Positions 1 through 10,206 of a DNA stretch of 64,000 nt are shown here, piece by piece; the stretch's first letter is position 1, and each line of letters opens with the position of its first letter. The translations under genes were made by a program, and so were the position numbers. Origin of the DNA: Paenibacillus thiaminolyticus (lineage in GTDB: Bacteria > Bacillota > Bacilli > Paenibacillales > Paenibacillaceae); contig NZ_CP041405.1 of NCBI RefSeq assembly GCF_007066085.1, forward strand, positions 5,155,001-5,219,000, given 5' to 3'. The notes under the pieces were generated by a model. It was given only the letters and a program-made list of their open reading frames with translations, searched no databases and was not told the DNA's origin.

Positions 1-22
1 CAGTTTTGAAAGGATAATCCCT

Positions 23-71
23 TTGTACCTTGAAAACTGAATCGCGAAAGTAAAGCTTAGAATCATCCTTA
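23..71 (+). other. 5' arm of the 23S rRNA processing stem
   Basis: The spacer before the 23S gene contains a stretch (23-51) nearly the exact reverse complement of 2959-2986 downstream of the gene. A second block (about 56-71) complements 2937-2949. Together they form the long helix that brings the two ends of pre-23S rRNA together for RNase III-type cleavage. Pairing is seen directly; the processing role is known from other bacteria. Confidence 0.8.
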
Positions 72-121
72 TAATAATGATGGTTTAAAAGGCCACTTTG
101 GGGACTTTTAAACTACCGCTA

Positions 122-2934
<2,813 letters not shown>

Positions 2935-2936
2935 TA

Positions 2937-2986
2937 AGTAAGATGATTCGCAAGACGAACTTTCGCATTCAGTTTTTAAGGTACAA
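2937..2986 (+). other. 3' arm of the 23S rRNA processing stem
   Basis: Reverse complement of the stretch before the gene (23-71). It begins two bases after the mature 3' end. No 5S rRNA follows; a tRNA-Asn gene starts 20 bases later. Confidence 0.8.
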
Positions 2987-3005
2987 TACCTTATCAATTA
3001 TATAT

Positions 3006-3081
3006 TCCCTGATAGCTCAGTCGGTAGAGCACTCGGCTGTTAACCGAGTTGTCACAGGTTCGAGTCCTGTTCGGGGAGCCA
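3006..3081 (+). tRNA. tRNA-Asn (GTT)
   Basis: Full cloverleaf with a 7-bp acceptor stem, anticodon GTT at 3039-3041 and an encoded CCA end. First of 16 tRNA genes directly behind the 23S gene. Confidence 0.97.
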
Positions 3082-3082
3082 T

Positions 3083-3175
3083 GGAGAGATGTCCGAGTTT
3101 GGTCGAAGGAGCACGATTGGAAATCGTGTAGGCGTCACAAGCGTCTCGAGGGTTCGAATCCCTCTCTCTCCGCCA
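3083..3175 (+). tRNA. tRNA-Ser (GGA)
   Basis: Class II tRNA with a long variable arm. Anticodon GGA at 3119-3121, CCA encoded, one base after tRNA-Asn. Confidence 0.97.
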
Positions 3176-3179
3176 GTAT

Positions 3180-3254
3180 GGCCCGTTGGTCAAGCGGTTA
3201 AGACACCGCCCTTTCACGGCGGTAACACGGGTTCGAATCCCGTACGGGTCACCA
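3180..3254 (+). tRNA. tRNA-Glu (TTC)
   Basis: Cloverleaf with anticodon TTC at 3213-3215 and encoded CCA. Last gene of the first tRNA group before an 80-base spacer. Confidence 0.97.
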
Positions 3255-3285
3255 ATCATGTCTTGCGACTGGTAAAAATTGAGGG

Positions 3286-3315
3286 TTGAAATCAACCCCA
3301 ACAATCTGTTAAGAT
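3286..3315 (+). promoter_or_regulatory. possible internal promoter for the downstream tRNAs
   Basis: TTGAAA (3286-3291) and TAAGAT (3310-3315) are separated by 18 bases in the only longer spacer of the tRNA cluster. A small hairpin (3283-3298) overlaps the -35 box. It could restart transcription of the 13 downstream tRNAs. Weak evidence. Confidence 0.3.
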
Positions 3316-3334
3316 ATATTAGTCGCTACAATAT

Positions 3335-3410
3335 GGACGCTTAGCTCAGCTGGGAGAGCATCTGCCTTACAAGCAGAGGGTCGGCGGTTCGATCCCGTCA
3401 GCGTCCACCA
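3335..3410 (+). tRNA. tRNA-Val (TAC)
   Basis: Cloverleaf, anticodon TAC at 3368-3370, encoded CCA. Confidence 0.97.
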
Positions 3411-3416
3411 TATTAT

Positions 3417-3493
<77 letters not shown>

Positions 3494-3497
3494 ATCT

Positions 3498-3574
3498 GGA
3501 GCTGTGGTGTAGAGGCCTAACATGCCTGCCTGTCACGCAGGAGAACGCGGGTTCGAATCCCGTCAGCTCCGCCA
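3498..3574 (+). tRNA. tRNA-Asp (GTC)
   Basis: Cloverleaf, anticodon GTC at 3532-3534, encoded CCA. Confidence 0.97.
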
Positions 3575-3591
3575 TTATACTTATATTATTA

Positions 3592-3667
<76 letters not shown>

Positions 3668-3679
3668 TAATAGGCTTAT

Positions 3680-3755
3680 GCCGGTGTAGCTCAGTTGGTA
3701 GAGCGGCTGACTTGTAATCAGTAGGTCGTGGGTTCGACTCCTATCGCCGGCACCA
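3680..3755 (+). tRNA. tRNA-Thr (TGT)
   Basis: Cloverleaf, anticodon TGT at 3713-3715, encoded CCA. Confidence 0.97.
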
Positions 3756-3759
3756 TCAT

Positions 3760-3845
3760 GGAGGATTAGCGAAGTGGCCAAACGCAGCAGACTGTAAATC
3801 TGTTCCCGTACGGGTTCGGTGGTTCGAATCCATCATCCTCCACCA
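3760..3845 (+). tRNA. tRNA-Tyr (GTA)
   Basis: Class II tRNA with a long variable arm. Anticodon GTA at 3794-3796, encoded CCA. Confidence 0.97.
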
Positions 3846-3850
3846 TACAT

Positions 3851-3924
3851 AGGGGCATAGTTTAAAGGTAGAACAGCGGTCTCCAAAACCGTTAGTGTGG
3901 GTTCAATTCCTGCTGCCCCTGCCA
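3851..3924 (+). tRNA. tRNA-Trp (CCA)
   Basis: Cloverleaf, anticodon CCA at 3883-3885, encoded CCA end. This is the tRNA that would be sensed by the trpS T-box leader at 44.7 kb. Confidence 0.97.
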
Positions 3925-3944
3925 ATCCAATAATTTCATAATGT

Positions 3945-4021
3945 GGCGGTCGTGGCGAAGTGGTTAACGCATCGGATTGTGGCTCCGACACTCGGGGGTT
4001 CGATTCCCCTCGATCGCCCCA
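3945..4021 (+). tRNA. tRNA-His (GTG)
   Basis: Anticodon GTG at 3979-3981. The extra G-1 (3945) pairs with C73, the histidine identity element, giving an 8-bp acceptor stem. Confidence 0.97.
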
Positions 4022-4027
4022 TACCTT

Positions 4028-4102
4028 TGGGGATTAGCCAAGCGGTAAGGCAACGGACTTTGACTCCGTCATGCATAGGTTCGAATCCTATATCCCCAGC
4101 CA
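4028..4102 (+). tRNA. tRNA-Gln (TTG)
   Basis: Cloverleaf, anticodon TTG at 4060-4062, encoded CCA. Confidence 0.97.
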
Positions 4103-4107
4103 TTTAT

Positions 4108-4182
4108 GCGGACATAGCTCAGTGGTAGAGTATCGCCTTGCCAAGGCGAGGGTCGCGGGTTCGAATCCCGTTGTCCGCTCCA
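4108..4182 (+). tRNA. tRNA-Gly (GCC)
   Basis: Cloverleaf, anticodon GCC at 4140-4142, encoded CCA. Confidence 0.97.
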
Positions 4183-4185
4183 GAT

Positions 4186-4260
4186 GGCGCCATAGCCAAG
4201 TGGTAAGGCAAAGCTCTGCAAAAGCTTTATTCCCCAGTTCGAATCTGGGTGGCGCCTCCA
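4186..4260 (+). tRNA. tRNA-Cys (GCA)
   Basis: Cloverleaf, anticodon GCA at 4218-4220, encoded CCA. Confidence 0.97.
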
Positions 4261-4283
4261 ACTCATTTCTTTCTGAGTGATAT

Positions 4284-4360
4284 GTGCCCTTAGCTCAGCC
4301 GGATAGAGCGTTTGACTACGAATCAAAAGGTCAGGAGTTCGAATCTCTTAGGGCACGCCA
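4284..4360 (+). tRNA. tRNA-Arg (ACG)
   Basis: Cloverleaf, anticodon ACG at 4318-4320 (A34 is normally edited to inosine), encoded CCA. Confidence 0.97.
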
Positions 4361-4374
4361 GATTAACTTCATAT

Positions 4375-4456
4375 GCCGGTGTGGCGGAATGGCAGACGCG
4401 CGCGACTCAAAATCGTGAGGGAAACCGTGGAGGTTCGAGTCCTCTCACCGGCACCA
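4375..4456 (+). tRNA. tRNA-Leu (CAA)
   Basis: Class II tRNA with a variable arm. Anticodon CAA at 4408-4410, encoded CCA. Last gene of the cluster. Confidence 0.96.
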
Positions 4457-4470
4457 GTTTTAACACCAAG

Positions 4471-4491
4471 ACACCTGAAGGGTGTTTTTTT
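4471..4491 (+). terminator. terminator of the rRNA-tRNA transcript
   Basis: A short stem ACACC/GGTGT followed by a run of seven T, 14 bases after tRNA-Leu. It ends the operon without any 5S gene having been met. Confidence 0.85.
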
Positions 4492-4507
4492 GTTTATATT
4501 GAAAACT

Positions 4508-4537
4508 TGACCGTACATTGTACGGAGACAATGAAAT
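4508..4537 (+). promoter_or_regulatory. candidate promoter of the structured RNA
   Basis: TTGACC (4508-4513) and TGAAAT (4532-4537) with an 18-base spacer. The predicted start (about 4543) falls at the first base of the closing stem of the RNA that follows. Confidence 0.4.
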
Positions 4538-4542
4538 GCAAC

Positions 4543-4740
4543 GTATAGCTAAGTTCCTCCCCGTTCGTACAGGTGGCGAGCATGCTTCAGCCGGATTACT
4601 GCCTTTCTGAAGAGTACATAAGAGTCTGTGACGACGCTGAGGGCGTAGAAACCCTGTGCGGGCACTTGCATGGAGCAATCCGGCGGAACAACCTATACAA
4701 GAAGAAGCCTTGCCATAACAATTCAGGCAAGGCTTCTTTA
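4543..4740 (+). ncRNA. independently transcribed structured RNA, about 195 nt (6S-like?)
   Basis: There is no credible reading frame here. The ends pair: GTATAG (4543) with CTATAC (about 4692-4697), then GTTCCTCC with GGCGGAAC, then CAGGTG with CACTTG further in. Two inner hairpins are seen: CTTCAG/CTGAAG with a 16-base loop, and ACGC/GCGT. A strong terminator hairpin follows at once. Length, closed rod-like shape and its own promoter and terminator fit 6S RNA. Short stretches such as GAGCATGC and GACGACG recall 6S, but I cannot confirm the family. The SRP RNA signature is absent. Another regulatory RNA is possible. Confidence 0.5.
4704..4740. terminator. bidirectional terminator
   Basis: Perfect 11-bp stem (4704-4714 with 4726-4736) with T-rich flanks on both strands. 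It ends the structured RNA on the plus strand and floT on the minus strand. Confidence 0.9.
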
Positions 4741-4782
4741 TTATGATGTATATGGTGTATACTCTATACGTCTAAAAACGCC

Positions 4783-6321
4783 TTATTCTGCTTGGGGATT
4801 CTCGGTGTCGCCTGATACTGCAGGTGGAGCTTCCACCGGGACCGCAGAACGTTTTGCTTGTGGAGTGCCTGCTCCATTCGTCAGACGCTGAATCATTTTT
4901 TCGACATCAAGTCCGGACACATCCTTCAACATTTGCGGGGCCGTCGCCATCAGTTGGGTTACATAGTTGCTAACGCGGGCCGCCCCTTCTCCGTTGCCGG
5001 TATCCACGACAGTCAGCTTGTCAATCTGCTGCAGCGGCTCGGCAATCTTGCCGGCCAGTTCAGGCAGCATCTTCATGACGATATCGAGCACCGCTGCTTC
5101 GCCGAATTTCTCGAACGCTTCGGCGAGCTTCTGCTTCGCTTCGGCTTCTGCCAGACCGCGCAGCCGGATGACTTCGGCTTCCGCGGTTCCCCGTGCCCGT
5201 TCGGCGTCCGCTTCCGCCATACCGGTGAGGCGCTTCTGCTCCGCCATTGCCTTCGCTTCCGCCTCGATCCGATACTGCATCGCATCGGCTTCAAGCACTT
5301 TCTTGGATTTATCGGCTTCTGCGGACTGAACGACGGCGTAACGCTCGGCGTCTGCTTTCTTCTTCACTTCAGCATCATACTGCTTCTCACGGCGCAAAAT
5401 TTCTTTAGCTTCGAGGTCAATTTCCCGTTCTTTCCGAACGAGCTCGACCCGCATTTGCTCTTCGACGACGCTTTGCTTGGAACGGGCTTCCTGCACGTAA
5501 TACGCTTGGTCGGCTTCCGCACGGGCCATATCCTGATCCTTCTTAAAGGAAGCTACCTTCAATTCCTTCTCCTTCGCTGCTTCGGCGATGTTGGTATCGC
5601 GCAGCAGTTCGGCCTTCATTCCTTGCTCCTCGGCATTGGCCTTCTGAATCCGCGAGTCTCTCACCGCTTCGGCTTCCGCGATTTCAGCGTCGCGCTTCAC
5701 GGCCGCAATCCGCGGCTTCCCGAGCGCATCCAAGTATCCGTGCTTGTCGCGTACGTCTTTGATGGTGAAGGAAACGATCTGAAGCCCCATCTTCTTCAAA
5801 TCTTTGGCGGCCACAGACTGGACTTCCTGTGCAAAACGATCGCGGTTACGATAAACTTCCTCGACCGTCATTGATCCAAGGATCGCACGAAGATGTCCTT
5901 CCAATACTTCCTGCGCTTCGCTCTTGAGCGCTTCCGTCGGCTTGCCGAGGAATTGCTCGGCTGCCGTGGCAATATCTTCTACCGAACTGCCGATCTTAAT
6001 GATGGCGACCGCGTCGGTCATCACCGGAACGCCTTGCTCGGTATATACTTCCGGTGTCATGACATCGAGCTTATGAGATAATAAGGACAAGAATTGCGAC
6101 TGTTGAAACACCGGAAGAATAAATGCGCCGCCACCGCGGACAATTTTCATCTTGCGCCCCGTTTCATCGGCGCTGACATTTTTGGTACCGAGATACGTCC
6201 CGGTCACGATCATCGCCTCATCCGGGCTGACCGTCTTGTAGCGGGCCCAGAATGCGAGGCCCAGCACGAGGATGACGCCGATTACAATCACCGGCACCAT
6301 GATCGCTTCATTGAATTCCAT
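4783..6321 (-). CDS. floT: flotillin FloT (YuaG)
   Basis: A 512-residue flotillin that scaffolds membrane microdomains and influences fluidity, signalling and secretion. Residues about 7-28 form the N-terminal membrane hairpin. An SPFH/band-7 domain follows (to about 210). Next comes a long Ala/Glu/Lys-rich coiled coil with EAEA repeats (to about 400), then a C-terminal oligomerisation region. Length and order match Bacillus FloT. The ATG is preceded by AGGGAG. It lies 61 bases behind an NfeD-family gene, the usual flotillin partner, and the two form a minus-strand operon. The divergent neighbours are PspA/Lia genes, which supports a role in envelope integrity. Confidence 0.95.
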   Translation of the reverse strand: MEFNEAIMVPVIVIGVILVLGLAFWARYKTVSPDEAMIVTGTYLGTKNVSADETGRKMKIVRGGGAFILPVFQQSQFLSLLSHKLDVMTPEVYTEQGVPVMTDAVAIIKIGSSVEDIATAAEQFLGKPTEALKSEAQEVLEGHLRAILGSMTVEEVYRNRDRFAQEVQSVAAKDLKKMGLQIVSFTIKDVRDKHGYLDALGKPRIAAVKRDAEIAEAEAVRDSRIQKANAEEQGMKAELLRDTNIAEAAKEKELKVASFKKDQDMARAEADQAYYVQEARSKQSVVEEQMRVELVRKEREIDLEAKEILRREKQYDAEVKKKADAERYAVVQSAEADKSKKVLEADAMQYRIEAEAKAMAEQKRLTGMAEADAERARGTAEAEVIRLRGLAEAEAKQKLAEAFEKFGEAAVLDIVMKMLPELAGKIAEPLQQIDKLTVVDTGNGEGAARVSNYVTQLMATAPQMLKDVSGLDVEKMIQRLTNGAGTPQAKRSAVPVEAPPAVSGDTENPQAE

Positions 6322-6382
6322 GGCATACAGCTCCCTTTTCTATGTAAATTTGTAGTGAAACCGTAATTAGCGTATTCCTGAA

Positions 6383-6922
6383 TCAGTTTTCTTGAAGGCT
6401 GAGCATTTCTTTGGTAAGAGGGGATACATACAGCGTGTCTTCGGCGACGTTAATGACGACAACCGTCGTTCCGGCAGGAATGTTGTCCTTATCGAAAGAA
6501 GCGGCAATTTGATTCGTCAAGCCGGCTCCGATTCGCAATGTCACTTCCCCGTATCCGACGGAAGGAATCGAAATGCTGACTTCTCCGACTTTGCCAACCA
6601 AGTCCTGAATGGAGAAGCCGGTAGAGCTCTCTGTATTGTGCATTGGGCGAATATAGAGGAAATACATAAGAAGGCAGACAATGAGCGCGCCGGCGATAGC
6701 GACCACAAGAATGAGCGTGGACTGCCAAGCCGTATAACGGTTCAGCAGAATGCCAATTGCGCCAAAAGCCGTTAGCCCGCTCACGAGCACCGTCGGCTGC
6801 AGAAAAGGCAGCCCGTCTCCAAAAATGGAATCGAACGCATGACTCAATATTTCCCCGAATATCAAGGTAACAACGGAATATAAAATACCGAAGATGAACA
6901 GACCCCAAAATAACGTGTCCAT
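6383..6922 (-). CDS. yuaF: NfeD-family membrane protein (YuaF-like)
   Basis: A 179-residue membrane protein with an N-terminal transmembrane segment (about 5-25), two more around 45-90, and a C-terminal OB-fold NfeD domain (about 110-179; VGKVGEV, GYGEVTLRIG). NfeD proteins act with flotillins/SPFH proteins at the membrane, and this gene directly precedes floT as yuaF does in Bacillus. The start was placed at the ATG at 6922 because AAAGGAG lies 8 bases upstream; an upstream in-frame ATG (7000) lacks a binding site. It has no protease domain, so it is the short NfeD type. Confidence 0.9.
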   Translation of the reverse strand: MDTLFWGLFIFGILYSVVTLIFGEILSHAFDSIFGDGLPFLQPTVLVSGLTAFGAIGILLNRYTAWQSTLILVVAIAGALIVCLLMYFLYIRPMHNTESSTGFSIQDLVGKVGEVSISIPSVGYGEVTLRIGAGLTNQIAASFDKDNIPAGTTVVVINVAEDTLYVSPLTKEMLSLQEN

Positions 6923-7103
6923 GGCATTGCTCCTTTCGCCTGCCAGAGTCAGGCCCGATAGTTCGGAAAGCTTCCTATGATAATATATACGCCGAATCAC
7001 GCACGGAGTTTCAAATTACCTTCCCTCGAGTCCAGCCCCGGTTGACCTTGAGACGGTCTGTCCCCCCGACCTGAGTCCAGTACGAAAAACCGCCCCCAGC
7101 CTG

Positions 7104-7132
7104 TTTTGAACAGAAGGGGAATCCCCTAAAAT
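7104..7132 (+). promoter_or_regulatory. promoter with palindrome for the psp/lia block
   Basis: TTTTGA (7104-7109) and TAAAAT (7127-7132) are 17 bases apart. The spacer contains the palindrome AGGGGAATCCCCT (7115-7127), a good position for a regulator site. Whether LiaR or another factor binds is not shown by the sequence. Confidence 0.5.
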
Positions 7133-7174
7133 AAAGACATAAGCAAGGCACAATGAAAGGTGGTGACAAACCGA

Positions 7175-7480
7175 ATGCAAATGAAAAAAGGCAACTCGTT
7201 CGCTATTATCTTGATAGCATTGGGAGCGTTCATTCTGCTCAGCAAGTTTGGAGTTCACTTGGGAAGCTGGTTCGGCTACTTGTTCCCGATTCTGCTGATT
7301 GTACTCGGTTATTATGGAGTCAAGGCAGGGAATTCGTTCTTCGGATGGGTCTTCATCATATTGGGCTCCATCACATTAATCGGCAAGCTATCCTGGCTCA
7401 TCGGCATTTTCATCGCCATCGGAATGATTGTGTTCGGTATCTCAATGCTGAATAACAAACGAAGTGGCCATCATTACTGA
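7175..7480 (+). CDS. LiaI-LiaF-like transmembrane protein
   Basis: A 101-residue hydrophobic protein with about four closely spaced transmembrane segments (AIILIALGAFILL, FPILLIVLGYYGV, WVFIILGSITLI, IFIAIGMIVFGISML). This is the pattern of the LiaI/LiaF membrane domain. LiaI anchors the PspA homologue LiaH in Bacillus subtilis, and here the gene leads the operon containing pspA. The ATG at 7175 is 10 bases from AAGGTGGTG; GTG codons at 7160 and 7163 overlap that site and were rejected. Confidence 0.8.
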   Translation: MQMKKGNSFAIILIALGAFILLSKFGVHLGSWFGYLFPILLIVLGYYGVKAGNSFFGWVFIILGSITLIGKLSWLIGIFIAIGMIVFGISMLNNKRSGHHY

Positions 7481-7524
7481 ACAGGAGACAGCAACGTATT
7501 TGGATGAAGGAGGGACAGAGAGGC

Positions 7525-8199
7525 ATGAGCAATATTTTGAAAAGGGTTCGCGATATTACACTGGCAACGCTCAATGAGCGGCTTGACAAAGCGGAAGACC
7601 CTGTCCGGTTAATCGACCAATTCCTTATGCGCACTCGGCAGGACATCGCGGAAGCGGACCGCTTATATCAACAGTATGTGGTGCACGCGAATCAAATGAG
7701 ACATCAGATGAATCAGGCCAATGAAATGAGAGAGCGCCGCGAGCAGCAAGCGATGCTGGCCTTGAAGGCGGGAGAGGAATTCGCCGCTAGGATTGCACTC
7801 CAAGAAAAAATGATGCATGACGAGAAAGCGCGGCAGTACGAGGATCTCTACAATAAAAGCAAGGAATCCATCCTGGAGCTGGAAGAACAGCTGAACATAC
7901 TCAAGAGCGAATATCAGACCGTCTATGACAAGCGGCAGTATTACTTCGCTCGCATGCAGAACATACGGCTTCAGCAGCAAATGAACCAACGCTTTGGCCA
8001 ATATGGCTACGGGCAGGTGGACGGCATGTTCCGCCGGCTGGAGGATCGCGTATCCGACATGGAGTGGGAAAACACAAGCCTTCAAGAGGTGCGCCGCTCC
8101 AACGGAACATCACCTTACGGCGGGAATACCGAAAGAGACATTGCACTGCAGCGTGAGATGGAACGTCTGCGCAAGAAATTGGACACTGCGAAGGAGTGA
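7525..8199 (+). CDS. PspA/IM30 family phage-shock protein (LiaH-like), copy 1
   Basis: A 224-residue, almost wholly alpha-helical protein of the PspA/IM30/Vipp1 (ESCRT-III-like) superfamily. It starts with the amphipathic helix MSNILKRVRDITLATLNERL that binds stressed membranes, followed by long charged coiled-coil helices. The family assembles into rods or rings that stabilise damaged membranes. The start follows AAGGAGGG. The C-terminus (after about 175) is low-complexity and differs from the second pspA at 8701. It sits in a compact operon between a LiaI-like anchor and PspC. Confidence 0.92.
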   Translation: MSNILKRVRDITLATLNERLDKAEDPVRLIDQFLMRTRQDIAEADRLYQQYVVHANQMRHQMNQANEMRERREQQAMLALKAGEEFAARIALQEKMMHDEKARQYEDLYNKSKESILELEEQLNILKSEYQTVYDKRQYYFARMQNIRLQQQMNQRFGQYGYGQVDGMFRRLEDRVSDMEWENTSLQEVRRSNGTSPYGGNTERDIALQREMERLRKKLDTAKE

Positions 8200-8207
8200 C
8201 ATGAACC

Positions 8208-8699
8208 ATGAACAAAAAATTGTACCGTTCGGTTCGTGACCGGAAGTTCTGCGGTGTACTCGGAGGAATCGCTGAATGGTTGAATATGGATGCGACGCTG
8301 CTGCGCATACTGTTCGTCCTGGGCGTGTTCTTCACGGCATTCTCCCTGATACCCGTCTACTTCATCGTAGCGCTTGTGGTTCCGAAAGAGCCATTCACGA
8401 CATACGGACCATATAATTACGGTGGAGGACCGTATCAGAATTCGAACGGATATTACGGAAATGACGGCGGCTATCCTGGTGGTGGCTACAACGGCAATAA
8501 CAGCTGTAACAGCGGCTACAATAACGGCCGGAACGATTACAGCAGCTATGGATCCTACGGAACGAAGCCGAACGGAAGCAAGACTCAATATGATTCCCCC
8601 ATCGATTCGATGATGGATGATATTGAAAGAAAAGCAATGCGCAAAGAACTTCAAGAACTTCGCGAGAAAATTGCGAAATACGAGAAAGGGGATAAGTAA
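8208..8699 (+). CDS. PspC-domain protein with Gly/Asn/Tyr-rich linker
   Basis: A 163-residue protein. Residues 1-60 are a PspC domain ([20 protein letters not shown], then a transmembrane helix and the VVPKEP end). Residues about 63-125 are a low-complexity Gly-Asn-Tyr-Ser tract with YGG/YNG repeats. Residues about 128-163 are a charged helix ([20 protein letters not shown]), likely a coiled coil. PspC proteins link membrane stress to PspA. The low-complexity linker is unusual for the family. It lies between two pspA genes, 8 bases after the first and 1 base before the second. Confidence 0.9.
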   Translation: MNKKLYRSVRDRKFCGVLGGIAEWLNMDATLLRILFVLGVFFTAFSLIPVYFIVALVVPKEPFTTYGPYNYGGGPYQNSNGYYGNDGGYPGGGYNGNNSCNSGYNNGRNDYSSYGSYGTKPNGSKTQYDSPIDSMMDDIERKAMRKELQELREKIAKYEKGDK

Positions 8700-8700
8700 A

Positions 8701-9381
8701 ATGGGAGTATTCAAACGAATTAAAGATATGACGAAAGCGTCGATTCATGAAATGTTGGACAAGGTGGAAGATCCGGTAGTTATGCTTAACCAATACCTCC
8801 GCGACATGGAGCAGGAGATTCGGGAAGCTGAAGTAACGGTAGCGAAGCAAATGGCAAGCGAGCGCCGCATCAAGCATCGCTACGACGAAGCGATTCGGAT
8901 GGTGGCTGACCGCGAAGTCCAGGCTGAGCGCGCTCTCGTATCCGGTCATGAAGAAGCAGCCCGCAAATACTTGGAAGAAAAATTGTACATCGATCAAAAA
9001 GTTACGGAATATGCAGAATTGCATGCCCAAGCGAAAGCGCAAGCCGATGAGCTCATGCAGCAGCTGCATTCGATGAAAGACGAGTTCTACAAGCTGCGCA
9101 ACAAGCGCAACGAACTGTCTGCTCGTGCTCAAATGGCGAAAGCCCGCAAGCAAATGGCTTCCATTACAAGCGTTCACAGCATCGAATCGGGCGAAGCTTC
9201 CCGCGGATTCCAACGCATGGAAGAGAAGATTATGCAGCTTGAAGCGGAAGCGGAAGTCACCCGTGTACCGTACGGCGGATATGCAGCCACGACCTATCAA
9301 CCACCGGTAGATGTTGAGAAGCAAATGAAAGTCGATGAGCAGTTGGAAGCATTGAAACAAAAATTGAACCGCAGCGAATAA
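8701..9381 (+). CDS. pspA: PspA/IM30 family phage-shock protein, copy 2
   Basis: A 226-residue PspA/IM30 protein. The N-terminal amphipathic helix is [19 protein letters not shown], followed by the DKVEDP motif and long coiled-coil helices. It is closer to canonical PspA than the first copy. The start at 8701 is chosen because AAAGGGGAT precedes it and the homologous N-terminus begins there. Having two PspA-type proteins in one operon allows mixed or specialised assemblies. A hairpin (9426-9454) follows. Confidence 0.93.
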   Translation: MGVFKRIKDMTKASIHEMLDKVEDPVVMLNQYLRDMEQEIREAEVTVAKQMASERRIKHRYDEAIRMVADREVQAERALVSGHEEAARKYLEEKLYIDQKVTEYAELHAQAKAQADELMQQLHSMKDEFYKLRNKRNELSARAQMAKARKQMASITSVHSIESGEASRGFQRMEEKIMQLEAEAEVTRVPYGGYAATTYQPPVDVEKQMKVDEQLEALKQKLNRSE

Positions 9382-9425
9382 CCCCTTGGGACTTGGACGC
9401 GGTTATGATATGCTAACTAAGGAGC

Positions 9426-9454
9426 TTACGGCGATGCCCCCGCATCGCCGTTAA
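9426..9454 (+). terminator. hairpin between pspA and liaF
   Basis: Strong stem TTACGGCGATGC with GCATCGCCGTTAA around a five-base C loop. There is no long T run, so it may only partly terminate and reduce expression of liaFSR. Confidence 0.55.
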
Positions 9455-9513
9455 GTTTCGTTGTAAGGTTTTCCGGCACAACTCTATTGATTCTGAGCGA
9501 CAGGAGGTGCGTC

Positions 9514-10167
9514 ATGATAAAGGGGAACAATCGTTTACTTGCATATTTGCTCATTATCGCGGGACTGTTCATTCTGATTGGCAAATGGATTAGCTTCGGA
9601 ACCTTTGTCGCCCTGTTCATGCTGTACCTCGGCATTAGCAAAGTAAAATCCGAGGAGCTTCGTCTCGGCTATACTTTGCTTGGTATCGGGGGAGCTATCC
9701 TGTTGTTGGAGCATCTGATGCTGTTTGTCGGCATCATTCTCATATCGCTCGGTATTTTTTATTCTCGGACCCGCTATGAACAAAAGCACGAATGGATGCA
9801 GAAGCGTCCCGATCTGACAGCGAATCTCAAATGGGATCGGGAGCCGTTCCATTTGCACAGCCAGAGCTTGTGGCATGTGATCGGAGAGAGCGACATCGAC
9901 TTGTCGCTCGCGATGATGGAGGAGCCGGAGACGATGCTCTTGTTCCAAGGCGTGCTCGGAGATATGGACATTTCGATTCCTGACGATATCGGAGTCAAAG
10001 TGGAAGCGACGGTCTTGTTCGGACAGATCAATGCGGGTCAGCACCGGGAGACCGGCTTGCTCAACAAATGGGCCTATACTTCGCCGAATTATGAACGCTC
10101 GGAGCAGCGGGTGAAACTTCGCATCTCTTACATCGTAGGAGATATTGATATCCGATTGCACGCGTAA
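9514..10167 (+). CDS. liaF: LiaF-family negative regulator of the LiaS-LiaR system
   Basis: A 217-residue membrane protein with about four N-terminal transmembrane segments (residues about 8-90). A soluble C-terminal domain follows (about 100-217; GVLGDMDISIPDDIGVKVEA, YIVGDIDIRLH), the DUF2154-type beta domain. LiaF holds the LiaS kinase inactive until cell-wall stress. The ATG follows AGGAGGTG at ideal spacing. It is directly upstream of liaS and liaR, as in other Bacillota. Confidence 0.92.
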   Translation: MIKGNNRLLAYLLIIAGLFILIGKWISFGTFVALFMLYLGISKVKSEELRLGYTLLGIGGAILLLEHLMLFVGIILISLGIFYSRTRYEQKHEWMQKRPDLTANLKWDREPFHLHSQSLWHVIGESDIDLSLAMMEEPETMLLFQGVLGDMDISIPDDIGVKVEATVLFGQINAGQHRETGLLNKWAYTSPNYERSEQRVKLRISYIVGDIDIRLHA

Positions 10168-10206
10168 TATGGAGAAGATGCTGCAGAAAGGAGATGCAAG
10201 CCGGCA

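Noticed and set aside
4543..4740. Signal recognition particle RNA or tmRNA
   Set aside because: The GGAAGGAAGCAG domain IV loop of SRP RNA is absent, as are tmRNA tRNA-like ends.
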